Shown: positions 1-8,582, numbered from the stretch's first letter. The stretch is 32,920 nt of DNA from DAOTYH01 sp034435015 (GCA_034435015.1 DAOTYH010000021.1:1-32920), one strand, 5' to 3'. Made by a program: numbers and translations. The notes: a model not told the origin generated them from the letters alone.

Positions 1-227
1 AGATAATCGGTATCGACATCGCGCACCTCGGTCGGTTGAGATTGGCTCCAACCTTCTTTTACCGCCTGGGGCGCGGTGTTTTCAAATCGTCAGCTTAAAA
101 AGTGCAAAGGTATAGCATAAAAATTGCTTAAAAAAGTCGCCCGTAAAAGACCCTTTCGAAGCCCGCTCACGACTAACGATGTAGTTATACAAGACATCAA
201 GACCAGACCAAAGGGCTTCTTAAGAAC
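1..227. other. Left-edge stretch without a supported gene
   Basis: Two plus-strand frames are open from the window edge (stops at about 96-98 and 108-110), so the 3' end of a gene could lie here, but about 30 codons is too little to support a call and I recognise no motif. From about 100 to 227 the sequence is AT-richer. A 7-base inverted repeat (158-164 against 213-219) places one arm a few bases upstream of the start codon at 228, so a leader structure near the ribosome-binding region is possible. Confidence 0.3.
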
Positions 228-1481
228 ATGACGATTCACTCTGCAAAAGAGAACATAAACGTGACAGCTAAGCTATTGGCATATCGGCAAAACCCCAAAG
301 TAGTGTTTTTCCTGCCGCTCATTTTATTAGCAAGCTTCGTGCTGTCTGCATGTGATTTAGTACCCGTCTCATTGGGTGGCGCCGCTGGGCTTGCCAGCGG
401 GGAGGACACGGTGACCGAGCCGGCAGTCACAGAAGTTGCGGTCGGTACTGCCGAGGTTACCCCTGAGGTAACCGAGACTCCGCTCCTCTCTGAGAGTCCT
501 ACTCCTCAACCCACGCCTACTCCCTCACCAGCGGGTCGGATTGTTTTCGTTTCTCAGCGGGATGGCAACAGCGAAATCTACGTGATGAATACGGATGGCA
601 GTAATCTGTTGCGCCTGACTTATGACCCAGCAGAGGATACTGCCCCAGCGCTGTCACCGGATGGCAGTCGGATCGCTTTTGTCTCCACGAGGGACGGCAA
701 TGCTGAGCTGTACATCATGGGGGTAGACGGCAGTAATCAGACACGACTGACCGCTTCAGGGGACGCTGACAGGAACCCTAGCTGGTCACCCGACGGGAGC
801 CGTCTTGCCTTCGAATCTTTTCGGGATGGCAACTGGGAAATCTACTCAGTCAATGCGGACGGTAGTGGGCTTACCCGCCTTACTAATGATCCATCAGGGG
901 ACAGTAACCCGCTCTGGTCGCCTGACGGGCAGTTTATTGCCTTCACGAGCAACCGGGATGGCAACGCTGATATTTACCTGATGTCTCCTGATGGCAACAA
1001 CCAGATGCGCTTGACCACAGACATAGCGGCTGACGCAAACCCAAGCTGGTCACCTGATGGCACTCGGATCGCCTTTACCTCTTGGCGTGACGGAAATGCT
1101 GAAATCTATACGATGAATGTAGATGGGAGCAGCCTCACCCGTCTGACCGATAACCCCGCTGAAGATGATTTTCCGATCTGGTCACCGGACGGTCAGTGGA
1201 TCGCCTTTGTCTCCAAACGGGATGGAAACCCGGAGATTTATATCCTCCCCCCTGCTTGCCCAACCCTTCCGGGCGGATGCCCCGCCAATGTGAAACGCCT
1301 GACTGATAATCCTTCTTTTGATGGAAATCCGGGGTGGTCAGCCGACAGTTGGCATATCGCCTTTGTTTCCGATCGCGAGGGCAACAACGAGATATATCTG
1401 ATTGCAATAGGGGGTAACAGCCCAGCCAGACTCACTATCAACGCGGAGTTCGATGGCGAGCTGGTATGTTCGTTAAGGTGA
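228..1481 (+). CDS. TolB/PD40 beta-propeller lipoprotein
   Basis: A predicted secreted lipoprotein of 417 residues. Residues about 24-42 form a hydrophobic signal segment ending in the lipobox LSAC, with Cys42 the likely lipidated residue. A Thr/Pro/Glu-rich spacer follows (about 60-100). The rest is at least six WD40-like PD40 repeats with the recurring pattern WSPDGxxIAFxSxRDGNxEIY, the blade signature of TolB-type beta-propellers. Such propellers usually act as protein- or ligand-binding scaffolds at the cell surface; no catalytic residues are evident. No strong Shine-Dalgarno precedes the ATG, so the start is the simplest choice that retains the signal peptide. The blades closely resemble the C-terminal propeller of the large lipoprotein at 3601-8493, so the two may be related by duplication. 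The specific function is unknown. Confidence 0.88.
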   Translation: MTIHSAKENINVTAKLLAYRQNPKVVFFLPLILLASFVLSACDLVPVSLGGAAGLASGEDTVTEPAVTEVAVGTAEVTPEVTETPLLSESPTPQPTPTPSPAGRIVFVSQRDGNSEIYVMNTDGSNLLRLTYDPAEDTAPALSPDGSRIAFVSTRDGNAELYIMGVDGSNQTRLTASGDADRNPSWSPDGSRLAFESFRDGNWEIYSVNADGSGLTRLTNDPSGDSNPLWSPDGQFIAFTSNRDGNADIYLMSPDGNNQMRLTTDIAADANPSWSPDGTRIAFTSWRDGNAEIYTMNVDGSSLTRLTDNPAEDDFPIWSPDGQWIAFVSKRDGNPEIYILPPACPTLPGGCPANVKRLTDNPSFDGNPGWSADSWHIAFVSDREGNNEIYLIAIGGNSPARLTINAEFDGELVCSLR

Positions 1482-1522
1482 GAGGCCAACTGAAGTAGTA
1501 CCTCTCAAGAACTTGTCCAATC

Positions 1523-1550
1523 AGGCCTCAAGCAGGCCTTTGGATCTTTT
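1523..1550 (+). terminator. Weak terminator-like hairpin
   Basis: Two copies of AGGCCT (1523-1528 and 1534-1539) flank a 5-base loop, followed by a short T-rich stretch. It lies between the first lipoprotein gene and the solute-binding lipoprotein gene. The stem has only six pairs and the T-run is broken, so this is tentative. Confidence 0.25.
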
Positions 1551-1606
1551 CGTGTTGTTGTAAGTGACGACCTCAAGGAAGGCACTATCCATCAGGAGGA
1601 GATGCA

Positions 1607-2395
1607 ATGAATAGGTGGCGTACCCTGTCCGTACTGGTATTTCTAAGTCTGTTGCTGATAGCCTGTCAACCCGCAACGCCAGCGGAGACGCCTGCTGGTG
1701 AGACACAGGCAACCGGCCCGGAGGCAGGGGGAACGCCTTCTCTGCCGCTAGAAGGCCAACCTCCGCTTTCGAAGGACATCTCTCTTGATCCCGCTAATGC
1801 GGAGGATGAGGACTCGTGGCTGGTTAACAGTTATCTCTATGAGGGATTAGTTCGTCTGGATGGAGAGACGGCAGTGCCGGCATTGGCTCTTTCATGGATG
1901 GTCTCGGATGATGGGCTGGATTACATTTTCTATCTGCGGCCAGGAGTGGTTTTTCATGACGGCACGCCGTTCAACGCTGATGCAGTGCTGGCCAACTTCA
2001 ATCGCTGGTTTGATCCCTCTGATCCTCTGCGGGGGACAGGAGCCTACAGCGGTTGGAAGTCGGTCTTCCTAGGCTTTAAAGGCGAGCTTCAGGAAGATGA
2101 CAGCCCCGTTTCGCCGTTCGACGGTATTGAAAAGGTGGATGAGCTGACTGTGTTGATCCATCTGAACCGCCCAGCGCCTTATTTCTTGGCGAGCTTGGCC
2201 CAGCCCTATTTCGCTATGGTCAGCCCGACGGCGCTTGCAAATGCTGGTGACAGCTATGGGGTGAGGGGAGGACAGGTCGCCGGCACAGGCCCATATAGTG
2301 TCGGCGAATGGTCAGATACCAGATTGACTCTCCAGCCGAACGCTAGTTACTGGGGCGAAGTTCCTGTTACAGGCCTTGAGTTTCCGCTGGAGTAA
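1607..2395 (+). CDS. Truncated family 5 solute-binding lipoprotein
   Basis: The 262-residue product starts with a lipoprotein signal peptide (lipobox LIAC, Cys20). It then matches the N-terminal lobe of extracellular solute-binding family 5 (peptide/nickel ABC transporters): segments such as LYEGLVRLDG, FYLRPGVVFHDGTPFNADAV and GTGPYSVGEW are typical. Family members are usually 500 residues or more. This one stops just after the conserved YWGE segment, so the second lobe is absent, and the sigma-factor gene begins less than 100 bp downstream, leaving no room for it in another frame. A good ribosome-binding site (AGGAGG region, 1595-1600) suggests it is still translated. No permease or ATPase genes of a transporter are adjacent. 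It is either a decaying gene or a one-lobe surface protein; transport function is doubtful. Confidence 0.8.
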   Translation: MNRWRTLSVLVFLSLLLIACQPATPAETPAGETQATGPEAGGTPSLPLEGQPPLSKDISLDPANAEDEDSWLVNSYLYEGLVRLDGETAVPALALSWMVSDDGLDYIFYLRPGVVFHDGTPFNADAVLANFNRWFDPSDPLRGTGAYSGWKSVFLGFKGELQEDDSPVSPFDGIEKVDELTVLIHLNRPAPYFLASLAQPYFAMVSPTALANAGDSYGVRGGQVAGTGPYSVGEWSDTRLTLQPNASYWGEVPVTGLEFPLE

Positions 2396-2426
2396 TACAG
2401 AAGCCGAGCAGTTGAGAAGCTGGGGC

Positions 2427-2465
2427 AGGGTCTCTTGTCAAGAAGGGACCCCCTGACCCTTTTTT
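2427..2465 (+). terminator. Possible terminator between SBP gene and sigma factor
   Basis: AGGGTC (2427-2432) can pair with GACCCT (2455-2460), directly followed by a run of six T (2460-2465). An alternative inner pairing also exists. It falls after the truncated lipoprotein stop and overlaps the longest possible reading frame of the sigma factor, which supports the later sigma start at 2483. Confidence 0.45.
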
Positions 2466-2482
2466 GTAGTAAAGGGCGACTA

Positions 2483-3058
2483 ATGATTCAACGCGACTCG
2501 CTTGGCCCGGTAGGGCTGTCTGCGTTAGGTGATGCAGAGCTGGTTCATCTGGCTCAAGAGGGAAGTCTGGAGGCATTCACGGTTTTGTATGAGCGCTATT
2601 TCCCGATGGTCTATAACCGGGTGCGCTATCTGGTCCCTGAGCAGGATGTCGAAGATGTTGTTCAGGAGATATTCATCACAGTCATGAAGTCTCTAAAATC
2701 CTACAGGGGTATTTCCCAGTTCAGCACTTGGCTTCGCACGTTGACCAACAGGCGGATAGTTGATTACTACCGGAGGCGACGGCCACCGGAAGAGGAGATA
2801 GATGAGAGTCTTGGCGAGAACGACCCTCGGCTTGTATCTGAGAAACCATCCGTCACTTTGGATGAGAGCATCCTGCTGAGGGAGGCGCTGAGATCATTGC
2901 CGGAAGATTATCGAGAGGTGTTGTTGCTCAGATTTGCTGAGGGGATGAAGTTTGATGAGATCGCACGGTTGCGCGGCCAGTCGTTGGAAGCGGTCAAGTC
3001 CCTTTTTCGGCGTGCGGTAGTGGCGATTCGCAAGGAGGTAGGAGGGTCGTATGTCTGA
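2483..3058 (+). CDS. ECF-type RNA polymerase sigma factor
   Basis: A sigma-70 family ECF regulator, about 191 residues from the ATG at 2483. That start is preferred over 2435 because it is preceded by AAAGGG and the earlier one lies in a hairpin/T-run. Region 2 is clear: LYERYFPMVYNRVRYLV, then DVEDVVQEIFITVMKSL and FSTWLRTLTNRRIVDYYRRRR (core binding and -10 recognition). Region 4 near the C-terminus contains LPEDYREVLLLRFAEGMKFDEIA followed by a helix-turn-helix (SLEAVKSLFRRAV) for -35 recognition. There are no additional domains. Its stop overlaps the next gene by 8 bp, implying translational coupling with a putative membrane anti-sigma factor. The large surface lipoprotein downstream is a plausible target of this pair, by context only. 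Confidence 0.93.
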   Translation: MIQRDSLGPVGLSALGDAELVHLAQEGSLEAFTVLYERYFPMVYNRVRYLVPEQDVEDVVQEIFITVMKSLKSYRGISQFSTWLRTLTNRRIVDYYRRRRPPEEEIDESLGENDPRLVSEKPSVTLDESILLREALRSLPEDYREVLLLRFAEGMKFDEIARLRGQSLEAVKSLFRRAVVAIRKEVGGSYV

Positions 3059-3545
3059 GCCTTCATCCCTTGATGACCAGCTTGCCGAGTTTACCGAACG
3101 CCTGCTCAGCGGTGAAGTGCCTGATGAGTTGGAGCCGACTATGCAAGATCAGGAGTTTTTCGAACTACAGACCACCGTAGTTCGTCTGAAGGCGGCTTTT
3201 GAGAAAGGCCAGCCGGACGAGATCATGGCTAGGCGCATCAAAAACAACCTAATCGCCGAATGGAAGAAGGCAGGTCTTGAGGCCGAAGCAAGCCCCTTTC
3301 CAAAATGGTGGCCGCGCAGGAAGGTAAGTAACCGATGGACTGCTATGCGGCAGTGGCAGTTTGTGGCACTGGCCGTTGCTGTTGTAGCCGTTCTGGTTTT
3401 TATGGCGTCTTTCTCTAATTTTTCGGCTATGCCTGCGCCGGGAGCGGCGGAAGGCGGGGCAGGAGTATTTCTGCCGGTTGCCATCCTGCTGGGGCTGGTT
3501 GCTGTGGCAGGCTTGGTCTGGGCGCTTGTCCGGCGCAAGCGATGA
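3051..3545 (+). CDS. Putative membrane anti-sigma factor
   Basis: A 164-residue protein encoded immediately after, and overlapping by 8 bp, the ECF sigma gene. Residues about 1-95 are acidic-to-mixed and predicted cytoplasmic. Two hydrophobic segments follow, at about 101-122 (QFVALAVAVVAVLVFMASF) and about 142-160 (VFLPVAILLGLVAVAGLVWAL), separated by a Gly/Ala-rich loop, and the protein ends in basic residues (RRKR). No HxxxCxxC zinc anti-sigma motif is present. The call rests mainly on position and topology: a soluble N-terminal sigma-binding region plus a membrane anchor is the usual anti-sigma layout. The C-terminal GlyAla loop, second helix and basic tail also resemble a surface-anchor signal, so orientation is uncertain. 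Confidence 0.6.
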   Translation: MSEPSSLDDQLAEFTERLLSGEVPDELEPTMQDQEFFELQTTVVRLKAAFEKGQPDEIMARRIKNNLIAEWKKAGLEAEASPFPKWWPRRKVSNRWTAMRQWQFVALAVAVVAVLVFMASFSNFSAMPAPGAAEGGAGVFLPVAILLGLVAVAGLVWALVRRKR

Positions 3546-3600
3546 ATTGAGGAGAGGGTTAGTGTTCGGTTTAGTTCAGGGGCATAAGGGAGAAGTCATT

Positions 3601-6600
3601 ATGAAGAAGACGAAGATGTACGGCACGGGTTGGAGACCCATACTTGTCGCTCTTTTAGTGGCAGTTGTAATCTTAACCCTTTCCGCTTGTGAGGTCGGCG
3701 GGCAGGGACTAGGCGGCGTGGCAGGTGGTGAGGAAACCACCACCGAAGAAGCTCCAGAAACCCCCCCGCCGCTTCCTACTGAAGAGAGCACTGAAGAACC
3801 CCCGCCACCTCCGACTGAGGAGACACCCCCTCCTGATACGGGCGGGGCGCTGACAGCCAGTTTTTCAGCCGCTGTCGGCTCAGATGGGCTGTCGGTGCAG
3901 TTCACCGATACCAGTAGCGGCGGCACTATTACAGGGTGGCAGTGGAACTTTGGCGATGGCTCAACCAGCACAGCTCAGAATCCCAGCCATACCTATGCCG
4001 GCACAGGCACTTATGCTGTCTCATTGACAGTGACTGACAGCGAAGGGCGGTCTGCTACCGCAACGGTGAATGTCACAGTGGGCGAGGGACAGGCGCAGTC
4101 TATGACCTGCCTGTTCGATATTCAGCCTCAGGGTAATCAAGTGCCGTTGACCGTGAACTTCGTCAACACCAGTACAAACGCTACCTCTTACCAATGGAAC
4201 TTTGGTGACGGCGGCACCAGCACTGAGGTCAGCCCTAGCCATGTCTATCAGGCGGTTGGGGACTACCCGGTGACGCTGACCTGCACCGGCCCTGTAGGGA
4301 CTCTGACAGCCAGCGGCATGGTCAGCATAGGCCAGACGCCGCCCCAGCCGGCTGGTCTGACTGCCCAGTTTACCGCGCAGGCATTGGGGGGCTTGGCTGT
4401 CCAGTTCACTGACGCGAGCAGGGGCGGGACGGTTGTAAGCTGGCAATGGAGCTTTGGCGATGGGACGAGCAGTTCTGAGCAGAACCCCCGTCATACTTAC
4501 AGCGCGGCGGGGACTTATACAGTCACGCTCACCGTTACAGATTCCACCGGCAGGACCTCAACCGCTACAGGCACAGTGGAAGTGACAGCACAGCTCGAAG
4601 CGCCATCGCCGGCCTTCACCGTCAATCCCGCTGAGGGGATCGCCCCGCTCACAGTGACTGTGACCGATGCGACTATAGGGCAGGTCAGCAACTGGCAGTG
4701 GGACTTTGGCGATGGAAGTACGGCTACCGGGCGGGGGCCGCACAATCATACCTATGCCCAGGCCGGAACTTATACCATCACCTTGACGGTCAGCGGGGCT
4801 GGCGGCGGCGGGACGGCCACCCGGCAGGTTGTGGTCATTGCCGAAGGCACTGTTGTGGAGGCCGTCTTTACGTATGCATTGGTAGGTGAGTTCACTGGCT
4901 CACAACAGGTTTGCTTCACCGATGCCAGCACTGGCTTGATCGTAAGTCGTCAGTGGAGCTTTGGGGATGGCGGGTCAAGTACCGAAGCCAGTCCCTGCCA
5001 TACCTACACGGCACAGGGTAGCTACATTGTCACGTTAGGGGTCACAGGAGCCAACGGCGAGATCTCAACTGCCAGTCAGGTTGTGCCGGTTATCCCTGGC
5101 CTGTCAGCGCCTGTTGCTCAGTTTACAGCCAGCAAGACCAATGTCTTTGCCGGCGAGACAGTCAACTTCACCGATACTAGTACAGGGGTGATCAACGGGT
5201 GGCTGTGGAACTTTGGAGATGGCAGTACAAGTACTGAGCAGAACCCCAGCCATACCTATCAGGCGGCAGGCTCCTATGTAGTCACACTCACGGTCAGGGG
5301 GCCTGGCGGGACGTCACAGGCGGCACAGCGAACTATCACGGTCAGCCTCAAGCAGATCTCCTGTAGTATTGGCGGCAGTGGCAGTGCCTCTGTTGGCGAC
5401 ACCTATGAGTACACCAGCAGTTTTAGCGGGGATAATACGGCTGTTGTCAGTACCTATGCTTGGACACTCAATGGTCAGGCGGTAGGTAACGGGCAGAATC
5501 TCTCCCAGCTCTTCAGTCAGGCTGGTGCACAGACACTGGGGCTGACCATCACCTTTGCGGATGGCAGGACTTGCAGCACCACCAAAACTGTCACCGTCCA
5601 GACGCTCACTTGCAGTATCAGCGGGTCAACTACCCCCAATGTAGGAAGTGCAGTTACTTATACGGCCAATGTGAACAGCAATGGGACGGTCAGCACTTAC
5701 TCGTGGACGCTCAACGGGCAGGTGCGCGGCTCCAATCGGACGCAATCCCTGACCTTCACCGAGGCCGGCGCACAGACACTGGGCCTGACGGTCACTATGT
5801 CTGATGGCAGGTCTTGTAGCACTACTGTCACGATTAACGTCCGGCAGTTGGTGCTCACCTGTAGCATCAGCGGCAGTGGCAGTGCCGCAATAGGAGACAC
5901 GCGTTCCTATTCGGCCAACGTGAGCGGTGCGGGCAGTGCAACAGTCAGCGGCTATGCATGGACGTTCAATGGCCAGAGTGTGGGCAGTGGCCGGACTCAA
6001 TCTTTGAGTTTCAGCCAGTCAGGGCCGCAGACTTTGAGCCTCGCCGTGACGCTCTCAGATGGCAGGACGTGTAACGCCAACAAGACCATTAACGTCCAGA
6101 CGCTTGTCTGTGGCATTAGTGGGAGCAGCACTGTCAGAATAGGGGATACTATCAGCTACTCTGGCAGTGTCAACAGCAATGGAACGGTCAGCAGTTATGT
6201 GTGGACACTCAACGGACAGACACTAGGCTCCAGCCGAAACCAGTCTGTGATATTCTCCCAACTTGGGCCTCAGACGCTGGGGCTGTCGGTCACTATGGCC
6301 GACGGGAGGACATGCAGTGCCAGCAGGACTGTGACCGTTCAGCAGACAACTCTGGCATGCAGTATTGGCGGCAATGCCAATCCGCTCTTGGGTGATGCAA
6401 CAAACTATACCAGCACTGTCACCGGGCTGGGGGTCGCTACCATCTCCAGCTACGCATGGACGCTCAACGGGCAGAATGTCGGCAATGGGCAGAATCAGTC
6501 CCTGACGTTTGAGCAGAGTGGCCGGCAGACAATAGGTCTCACAGTGACACTATCAGATGGCAGAACATGTAGTGCCAGCAGTACGGTCAATGTGGAGGCA

Positions 6601-8493
6601 CGTCCGGCCCTGAGTGCGACCGCAACGCCCAGCTCTGGCATTGCTCCTCTGCTGGTTGATTTGACCGCGACAGGTACGAATGTGACGGGCAACTATGTGT
6701 GGACATTCCCAGACGGCTCGATTGCCCGCGGCCAGAGTACACAGTTCCTGTTCACACAGCCGGGCACCTATGAGGTCTTGGTCACTTCTGGCAGTGTCAT
6801 CGGCGACCTGACTGCCAGTGTAGTAGTCAACGTTGGCTCCCAGACCGATATCCGAGCGGCGTTTGTGCCTTCGCGCTGGGGTGGTATTGCACCGATGCAG
6901 GTGTGCTTCACAGACCGTAGCCAGAGCGCCAACAGTCAGATCGTTTCATGGCAGTGGAATCTGGGTAACGGTCAGACGAGCACAGATCAAAACCCCTGCA
7001 CGACCTATGATACACCGGGCACTTACAATGTGTCGCTGACTGTCCAAAACGCGGCAGGATTGACAGCTTCAGCCACGAACAGCGTTCGGGCCTTCTCGGT
7101 ATCTGAGAGCAGTACCTCATTCGGTATCACACCTGGGCCTGGTCTAGAAGTGTGCTTCAGCGCCCAGCTCCCGCCTGGCTCATCGGTGATGTGGGACTTT
7201 GGAGATGGGAGCACTGACACCAGCGCTAACCCGTGCCATACCTACCCGGCGCCGGGTGACTACACAGTGACGCTGATTGTCAACGGCTCACAGGCCTTCA
7301 GCCGTGCTGTCACAGTAACCACTCAGACGGCAGGGACCCCACCCCCAACTGAAGTGCCGACCAGCACGCCATCACCGACCGAAGCACCGACCGGCACACC
7401 ATCACCGACCGAAGTACCGACCAGCACTCCGCCGCCAACTGGGACGCCCTTGTTGCCGACCAGCACACCTTTGCCGCCCGTCCCGGACAATGTGGTTATC
7501 ACGCCTGCTCCCGCGGTCAACGCGGAGACCTGCCCTCAATTTATCGTGTTCCACACCTTCCGCGACGGTAATCTGGAGATCTACCGGCTGGATGGCGTAG
7601 AAGGCGCGGGCGGGGTGCTTTACAATCTCTCTAACAGTCCGGCGGTTGACTCGCGCCCCAGCCGTTCTCCTGATGATGAGTGGGTGGTGTTCCAGAGTGA
7701 CCGTGACGGCAACATCGAGCTGTATTACACCGACAGCAAGGGTGAACAGCAGATCCGCCTGACGCGCACTAATGCCAACAACATCAATGCCATGATTGGC
7801 CCTGACAACCGGACGGTCATCTTCCAGAGCGACCGTAATGGTAACTGGGACATCTTCAGCATTGACCTGTTCACAGGGGAGGAGCGTCAACTTACGACCG
7901 ACCCGCACAACGACATCAATCCCTTCTGGTCACCTGACCCGAACTGGATCGCCTTCGAGAGCGACCGTACCGGTAATTCGGACATTCTCCTGTTGAACCT
8001 GAGCACCGGCCAGGAGTTTCAGGTCACGCGGGGGGCGGCCAATGAAATCTTCCCGGCGTGGTCGCCTAACGGCAGGCAGTTGGCTTATCTCTCTGATGAG
8101 TCGGGCTACTGGAAGCTGTACGTGGTGGACTATACTGGTGAGAACGTCATCCGGATCACCAGCGGGCCAGGCAACACGGGCAATGCCACCTGGTCGCCTG
8201 ATGGCAACCGCATCGCTTATCAGGACGAGCGTAATGGTGATCTGAACGTGTATGCCTATGACCTGCTCACAAGTCGGGAGTATCTGCTCAGTGAGTACGC
8301 TGGTGTGGACAGCGCTCCTACGTGGGACTGCGGCGGCGTCAATGTGGCATTCACCTCACTGCGGGATGGCAACCCCAACCTGTTCCAGGTCTTTTGGCAG
8401 GGAGGGCCTCAGTCTAACCTGACCGTTGACCCGGCGACCGACAAATGGTCACAGTGGTCACCGTCCAAGGAACCAGCCAGTCGGGGTCGTTAG
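3601..8493 (+). CDS. Giant PKD/Ig-like/propeller mosaic lipoprotein
   Basis: A 1630-residue predicted surface lipoprotein. The ATG at 3601 is chosen because AAGGGAGAA lies just upstream and a signal peptide with lipobox LSAC (Cys30) follows; the frame is open further upstream without such features. Order: Pro/Glu/Thr spacer (about 40-80); six PKD domains with xWxFGDGxxSTxxxPxHTY motifs whose FGDG Phe falls at about residues 117, 201, 285, 369, 454 and 538; five Ig-like repeats with paired cysteines (about 588-1002); three further PKD-like domains (about 1003-1240), the eighth degenerate (LGNG) and the ninth canonical (FGDG); a Thr/Pro linker (about 1241-1300); and a PD40/TolB propeller (about 1301-1630). 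PKD and Ig-like folds mostly mediate adhesion or spacing, so a stalk presenting a propeller is likely. It follows the sigma/anti-sigma pair and ends at a strong terminator. Confidence 0.9.
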   Translation: MKKTKMYGTGWRPILVALLVAVVILTLSACEVGGQGLGGVAGGEETTTEEAPETPPPLPTEESTEEPPPPPTEETPPPDTGGALTASFSAAVGSDGLSVQFTDTSSGGTITGWQWNFGDGSTSTAQNPSHTYAGTGTYAVSLTVTDSEGRSATATVNVTVGEGQAQSMTCLFDIQPQGNQVPLTVNFVNTSTNATSYQWNFGDGGTSTEVSPSHVYQAVGDYPVTLTCTGPVGTLTASGMVSIGQTPPQPAGLTAQFTAQALGGLAVQFTDASRGGTVVSWQWSFGDGTSSSEQNPRHTYSAAGTYTVTLTVTDSTGRTSTATGTVEVTAQLEAPSPAFTVNPAEGIAPLTVTVTDATIGQVSNWQWDFGDGSTATGRGPHNHTYAQAGTYTITLTVSGAGGGGTATRQVVVIAEGTVVEAVFTYALVGEFTGSQQVCFTDASTGLIVSRQWSFGDGGSSTEASPCHTYTAQGSYIVTLGVTGANGEISTASQVVPVIPGLSAPVAQFTASKTNVFAGETVNFTDTSTGVINGWLWNFGDGSTSTEQNPSHTYQAAGSYVVTLTVRGPGGTSQAAQRTITVSLKQISCSIGGSGSASVGDTYEYTSSFSGDNTAVVSTYAWTLNGQAVGNGQNLSQLFSQAGAQTLGLTITFADGRTCSTTKTVTVQTLTCSISGSTTPNVGSAVTYTANVNSNGTVSTYSWTLNGQVRGSNRTQSLTFTEAGAQTLGLTVTMSDGRSCSTTVTINVRQLVLTCSISGSGSAAIGDTRSYSANVSGAGSATVSGYAWTFNGQSVGSGRTQSLSFSQSGPQTLSLAVTLSDGRTCNANKTINVQTLVCGISGSSTVRIGDTISYSGSVNSNGTVSSYVWTLNGQTLGSSRNQSVIFSQLGPQTLGLSVTMADGRTCSASRTVTVQQTTLACSIGGNANPLLGDATNYTSTVTGLGVATISSYAWTLNGQNVGNGQNQSLTFEQSGRQTIGLTVTLSDGRTCSASSTVNVEARPALSATATPSSGIAPLLVDLTATGTNVTGNYVWTFPDGSIARGQSTQFLFTQPGTYEVLVTSGSVIGDLTASVVVNVGSQTDIRAAFVPSRWGGIAPMQVCFTDRSQSANSQIVSWQWNLGNGQTSTDQNPCTTYDTPGTYNVSLTVQNAAGLTASATNSVRAFSVSESSTSFGITPGPGLEVCFSAQLPPGSSVMWDFGDGSTDTSANPCHTYPAPGDYTVTLIVNGSQAFSRAVTVTTQTAGTPPPTEVPTSTPSPTEAPTGTPSPTEVPTSTPPPTGTPLLPTSTPLPPVPDNVVITPAPAVNAETCPQFIVFHTFRDGNLEIYRLDGVEGAGGVLYNLSNSPAVDSRPSRSPDDEWVVFQSDRDGNIELYYTDSKGEQQIRLTRTNANNINAMIGPDNRTVIFQSDRNGNWDIFSIDLFTGEERQLTTDPHNDINPFWSPDPNWIAFESDRTGNSDILLLNLSTGQEFQVTRGAANEIFPAWSPNGRQLAYLSDESGYWKLYVVDYTGENVIRITSGPGNTGNATWSPDGNRIAYQDERNGDLNVYAYDLLTSREYLLSEYAGVDSAPTWDCGGVNVAFTSLRDGNPNLFQVFWQGGPQSNLTVDPATDKWSQWSPSKEPASRGR
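3860..5340 (+). repeat. Six tandem PKD-coding repeats
   Basis: The FGDG-coding sites lie at about 3949, 4201, 4453, 4705, 4960 and 5212, a spacing of 252, 252, 252, 255 and 252 nt (84-85 residues). Only the protein motif is strongly conserved; the DNA copies have diverged, so this is an old array. Confidence 0.85.
5362..6606 (+). repeat. Five Ig-like repeats of exactly 249 nt
   Basis: The first cysteine codon of each repeat falls at 5362, 5611, 5860, 6109 and 6358, an unbroken 249-nt (83-residue) period. Each unit carries CSISG-like, WTLNGQ, QTLGL and DGRTC motifs. The second cysteine is residue 71 of units 1, 3 and 5 but residue 69 of units 2 and 4, with the two missing residues made up in the linker, so the units alternate A-B-A-B-A. 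Each cysteine pair probably forms an intradomain disulfide. Confidence 0.85.
7357..7446 (+). repeat. 30-bp tandem repeat coding a Thr/Pro linker
   Basis: Three consecutive 30-nt units (7357-7386, 7387-7416, 7417-7446) encode decapeptides of the type PTSTPSPTEA. They sit inside the Thr/Pro spacer between the last PKD domain and the propeller. The third unit is diverged. Such linkers are likely extended and could vary in length by slippage. Confidence 0.8.
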
Positions 8494-8520
8494 TCCTCAG
8501 GAGGGATAAAAGAAGGTTCA

Positions 8521-8551
8521 GGCGGCGGGCCATAAGCCCGCCGCCCTTTTT
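8521..8551 (+). terminator. Rho-independent terminator
   Basis: A perfect 10-bp GC stem (8521-8530 with 8536-8545), a 5-base loop CATAA and a T-run immediately after (8547-8551). It follows the stop of the giant lipoprotein gene and separates it from the convergent ATPase operon. There is no T-run on the minus-strand side. Confidence 0.92.
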
Positions 8552-8582
8552 GTATCTCCGGCCTGAGGGTGTCTTTTTGTTC

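Noticed and set aside
7357..7446. Regular 30-bp repeats considered as a CRISPR-like array
   Set aside because: The units are contiguous without spacers, stay in frame and encode a Thr/Pro linker.
3576..8245. Many long open frames inside and antisense to the giant lipoprotein gene
   Set aside because: They mirror the repetitive, GC-biased codons of the PKD and Ig-like repeats, lack ribosome-binding sites and have no recognisable domains.
8521..8545. Perfect 10-bp inverted repeat as an insertion-sequence end
   Set aside because: The short loop and following T-run fit a terminator, and no transposase is nearby.
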